A stretch of 64,000 nucleotides of DNA from Turnera subulata (taxonomy: Eukaryota > Streptophyta > Magnoliopsida > Malpighiales > Passifloraceae). Each line of letters opens with the position of its first letter. Position 1 is the first letter of the stretch. Below, one piece after another: positions 62,444 through 64,000 of this stretch. Below the pieces are notes generated by a model. That model was not told the origin of the DNA. It did not search any database and saw only the letters and a program-made list of their open reading frames with translations. The position numbers and the translations under genes are program-made. The stretch covers positions 19,307 through 83,306 of the forward strand of contig JAKUCV010004317.1 of NCBI GenBank assembly GCA_028386065.3. Direction: 5' to 3'.

Positions 62444-64000
62444 TGATGCATATAAAATATGCATAGTTTTAGGCATGATTTAAGATATAATTTGCCCTCA
62501 TTTCATCATGATTATATGCCTTGTATGTACTATTCCACCATATTCCTCCAAATTTCATCCCTTACTGTATGATTAGTGATTTCAGGTGCATTTCGATCAA
62601 TTCAAGAGGATTTCATTGAAGAATTTGAAGATACAGCCTCAGCCACAGCATGAGCCTGTTGCGGAACCTGTGAGCCTGTCCCTGTGCCTCTGTCACAGCA
62701 TGAGCCTGTTGTAGAGCCCTTGAGCCTGTCTCTGAGGCTGTTGTTCACTGCAGTTTCACTTGAAGGCTGCAGACCATCTTGAAAACACAAGATCTCCACT
62801 GAAACTCACAATCCTTGCCTCTATCCAAAGAGAACTTATGATGTTTAATCATCTACGAAAGAGGCTGAAATCGATTGGAGAAGTAATCGAAAGAGAACTA
62901 TAAATAGACCTCGTACAAGCTCAGCCTTTGTGTCTACAGCCTCAGCCTGTGCGTCCTGCAAAACCTAAAAATTGCGAGAGGAATATAAAATTAAACCACT
63001 TGCACCACCTGCTCCACTAACATAAACTAACATTCTCCTGACGTTCCCAGAGCACTTTCCAGGAGAAAAAGGGATAGGCACATGCCACTCATAGGGAATC
63101 AACCTTGAAAAATAATTATCTTCTGCAAAGGGTACCTTGGAACTTACAATCCACCAATCAACTTTCTGCCCATCATGCCTATCCTGACAAACACGATGGA
63201 AAGCTGAAGAAAACAACTTGCTCAACGCCCATGATTTCCAGCAAGTGGGGAGAAAAGAGAAGAGAGGAGCTGCACCTACAAAAGAAGAAAAAGAGAACCA
63301 GGTGAGGCATTCGGGGATCATCCACCATTAAAGACACCATTGAAGGTCTGGAACAAGGGTTAAAAACCCAGAACTTTGGGTTTTCAAGGGGGTACATGAT
63401 TCTGCAGCTTTTTCTGCAGAAATTGTGTCGCCCTTAACCTCCAATCTGTTCCAAAACCAATGCTCACCTTCGCTTTTATTGTTTCTGTAATTCTGAGCAT
63501 GAACTAAACAACCCATCTTAGGTTGAAGGGGTGCAACATGTCTCTGGTTTTTATGTAATAAATTGCTCCTTTCATGTTCTTAACCCGTTTTCTTGTTTTG
63601 GTTGTTGCACACTTGATACATGTTTGAGTTCTGGCCAAACCCTTGCATGATTACAGGTAGCTAGGTGAAGGACCGAAAGGAGAAACCATAGCTACTGGAA
63701 CAATAACAACCAACCCTTAGTTTTTAGCTTTTGACTAGAATTAGAAACTAATTGAGGAACTATCCTCAACACCAATCCTAAACCCCTGTGTTTGACCGAT
63801 GCGAGAGCATTAGGAATGTGAGAACCATGGGAGGCACCTGTGAGCGAAAGCAAATGGGTGCAGTATTGGTTGAGAGCGCCTGCAAGGACCGATTCTATTA
63901 ATTGACTCTTTTACTGTCAACAGCCTCAGCCTGTACATAGCACAGCCTCAGCCTGTGCCTAGTACAGCCTCAGTCTGTGACAATATAGTCAAGAAGATAA
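62444..64000 (+). mobile_element. LTR of a second Athila-type element, cut by the window end
   Basis: Starts TGATGCATATAAAATATGCA and follows the Athila LTR at 2241 in order: CATCATGATTATATGCC, TTACTGTATGATTAGTG, the AAGAGGATTTCATTGAAGAA block, and palindrome-rich stretches at 62634-62750 and 63920-63980. Divergence is clearly higher than between the two LTRs of the first element, so it is a related but distinct family member. Only about the first 1.56 kb is in the window, so it may be an intact element or a solo LTR. Confidence 0.85.

Overview
This is plant nuclear DNA, most likely from a dicot. It holds nested Athila, Tekay-like, Reina-like and Ty1/copia LTR retrotransposons, an L1 LINE, tRNA-derived SINEs, an intron-bearing gene, a cyclophilin-RRM splicing-type protein and RFL-type pentatricopeptide repeat (PPR) genes. 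Nothing in the sequence identifies the species. Only about 5 kb looks like host coding sequence. The rest is transposons and eroded duplications.

Layout. 1-1624 is the 3' end of the internal domain of a Ty3/gypsy element of Tekay/del type, with two antisense ORFs. Its 3' LTR (1625-19066) is split by a young, complete 14.4-kb Athila-type element (2241-16678) with gag, pol and an ATHILA-ORF1-like third gene. After a TIR DNA transposon (19067-19985) comes a solo LTR of the same Tekay-like family in the opposite orientation (20394-23258, TSD GTATT). 23264-28957 is mostly host DNA. It holds a SINE, an F-box pseudogene and an uninterrupted CYP59-like gene on the minus strand. 28958-32969 is a Ty1/copia element with several stop codons in an otherwise single frame. 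33258-35322 is an RFL-type PPR pseudogene whose coding sequence is split by a 293-bp TRIM. 35395-38850 is a minus-strand gag-protease-only LTR element (TR-GAG type) whose LTRs are packed with heat-shock-element-like pentamers upstream of a TATA box. 39-44.6 kb holds two SINEs, an RNase H scrap, a two-exon gene of unknown function and a PPR tail. 44.5-50.3 kb is a degraded L1 LINE on the minus strand. 52803-54134 is a 5'-truncated but open PPR gene with 11 repeats, followed by a decayed duplicate of the two-exon gene. 56717-62131 is a Reina-like chromovirus inserted into another duplicated segment (TSD TCTTA). The window ends inside an LTR of a second Athila-type element (62444 onward).

How it fits together. 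The host part resembles a rapidly evolving RFL-PPR cluster: two large PPR copies and one remnant, interleaved with copies of the neighbouring unknown gene and broken by repeated transposon insertions. The most unusual signals are in regulatory DNA rather than in proteins. (i) A short palindrome, ACAG-NN-TCA-NN-CTGT, recurs dozens of times through both coding and non-coding parts of the Athila element. (ii) The Tekay-like LTRs carry arrays of a GGGAT-NNNN-ATCCC palindrome whose variants keep their symmetry. (iii) The TR-GAG element has a heat-shock-type promoter architecture. All identities were read by eye from sequence and remembered family features. No database search was run.
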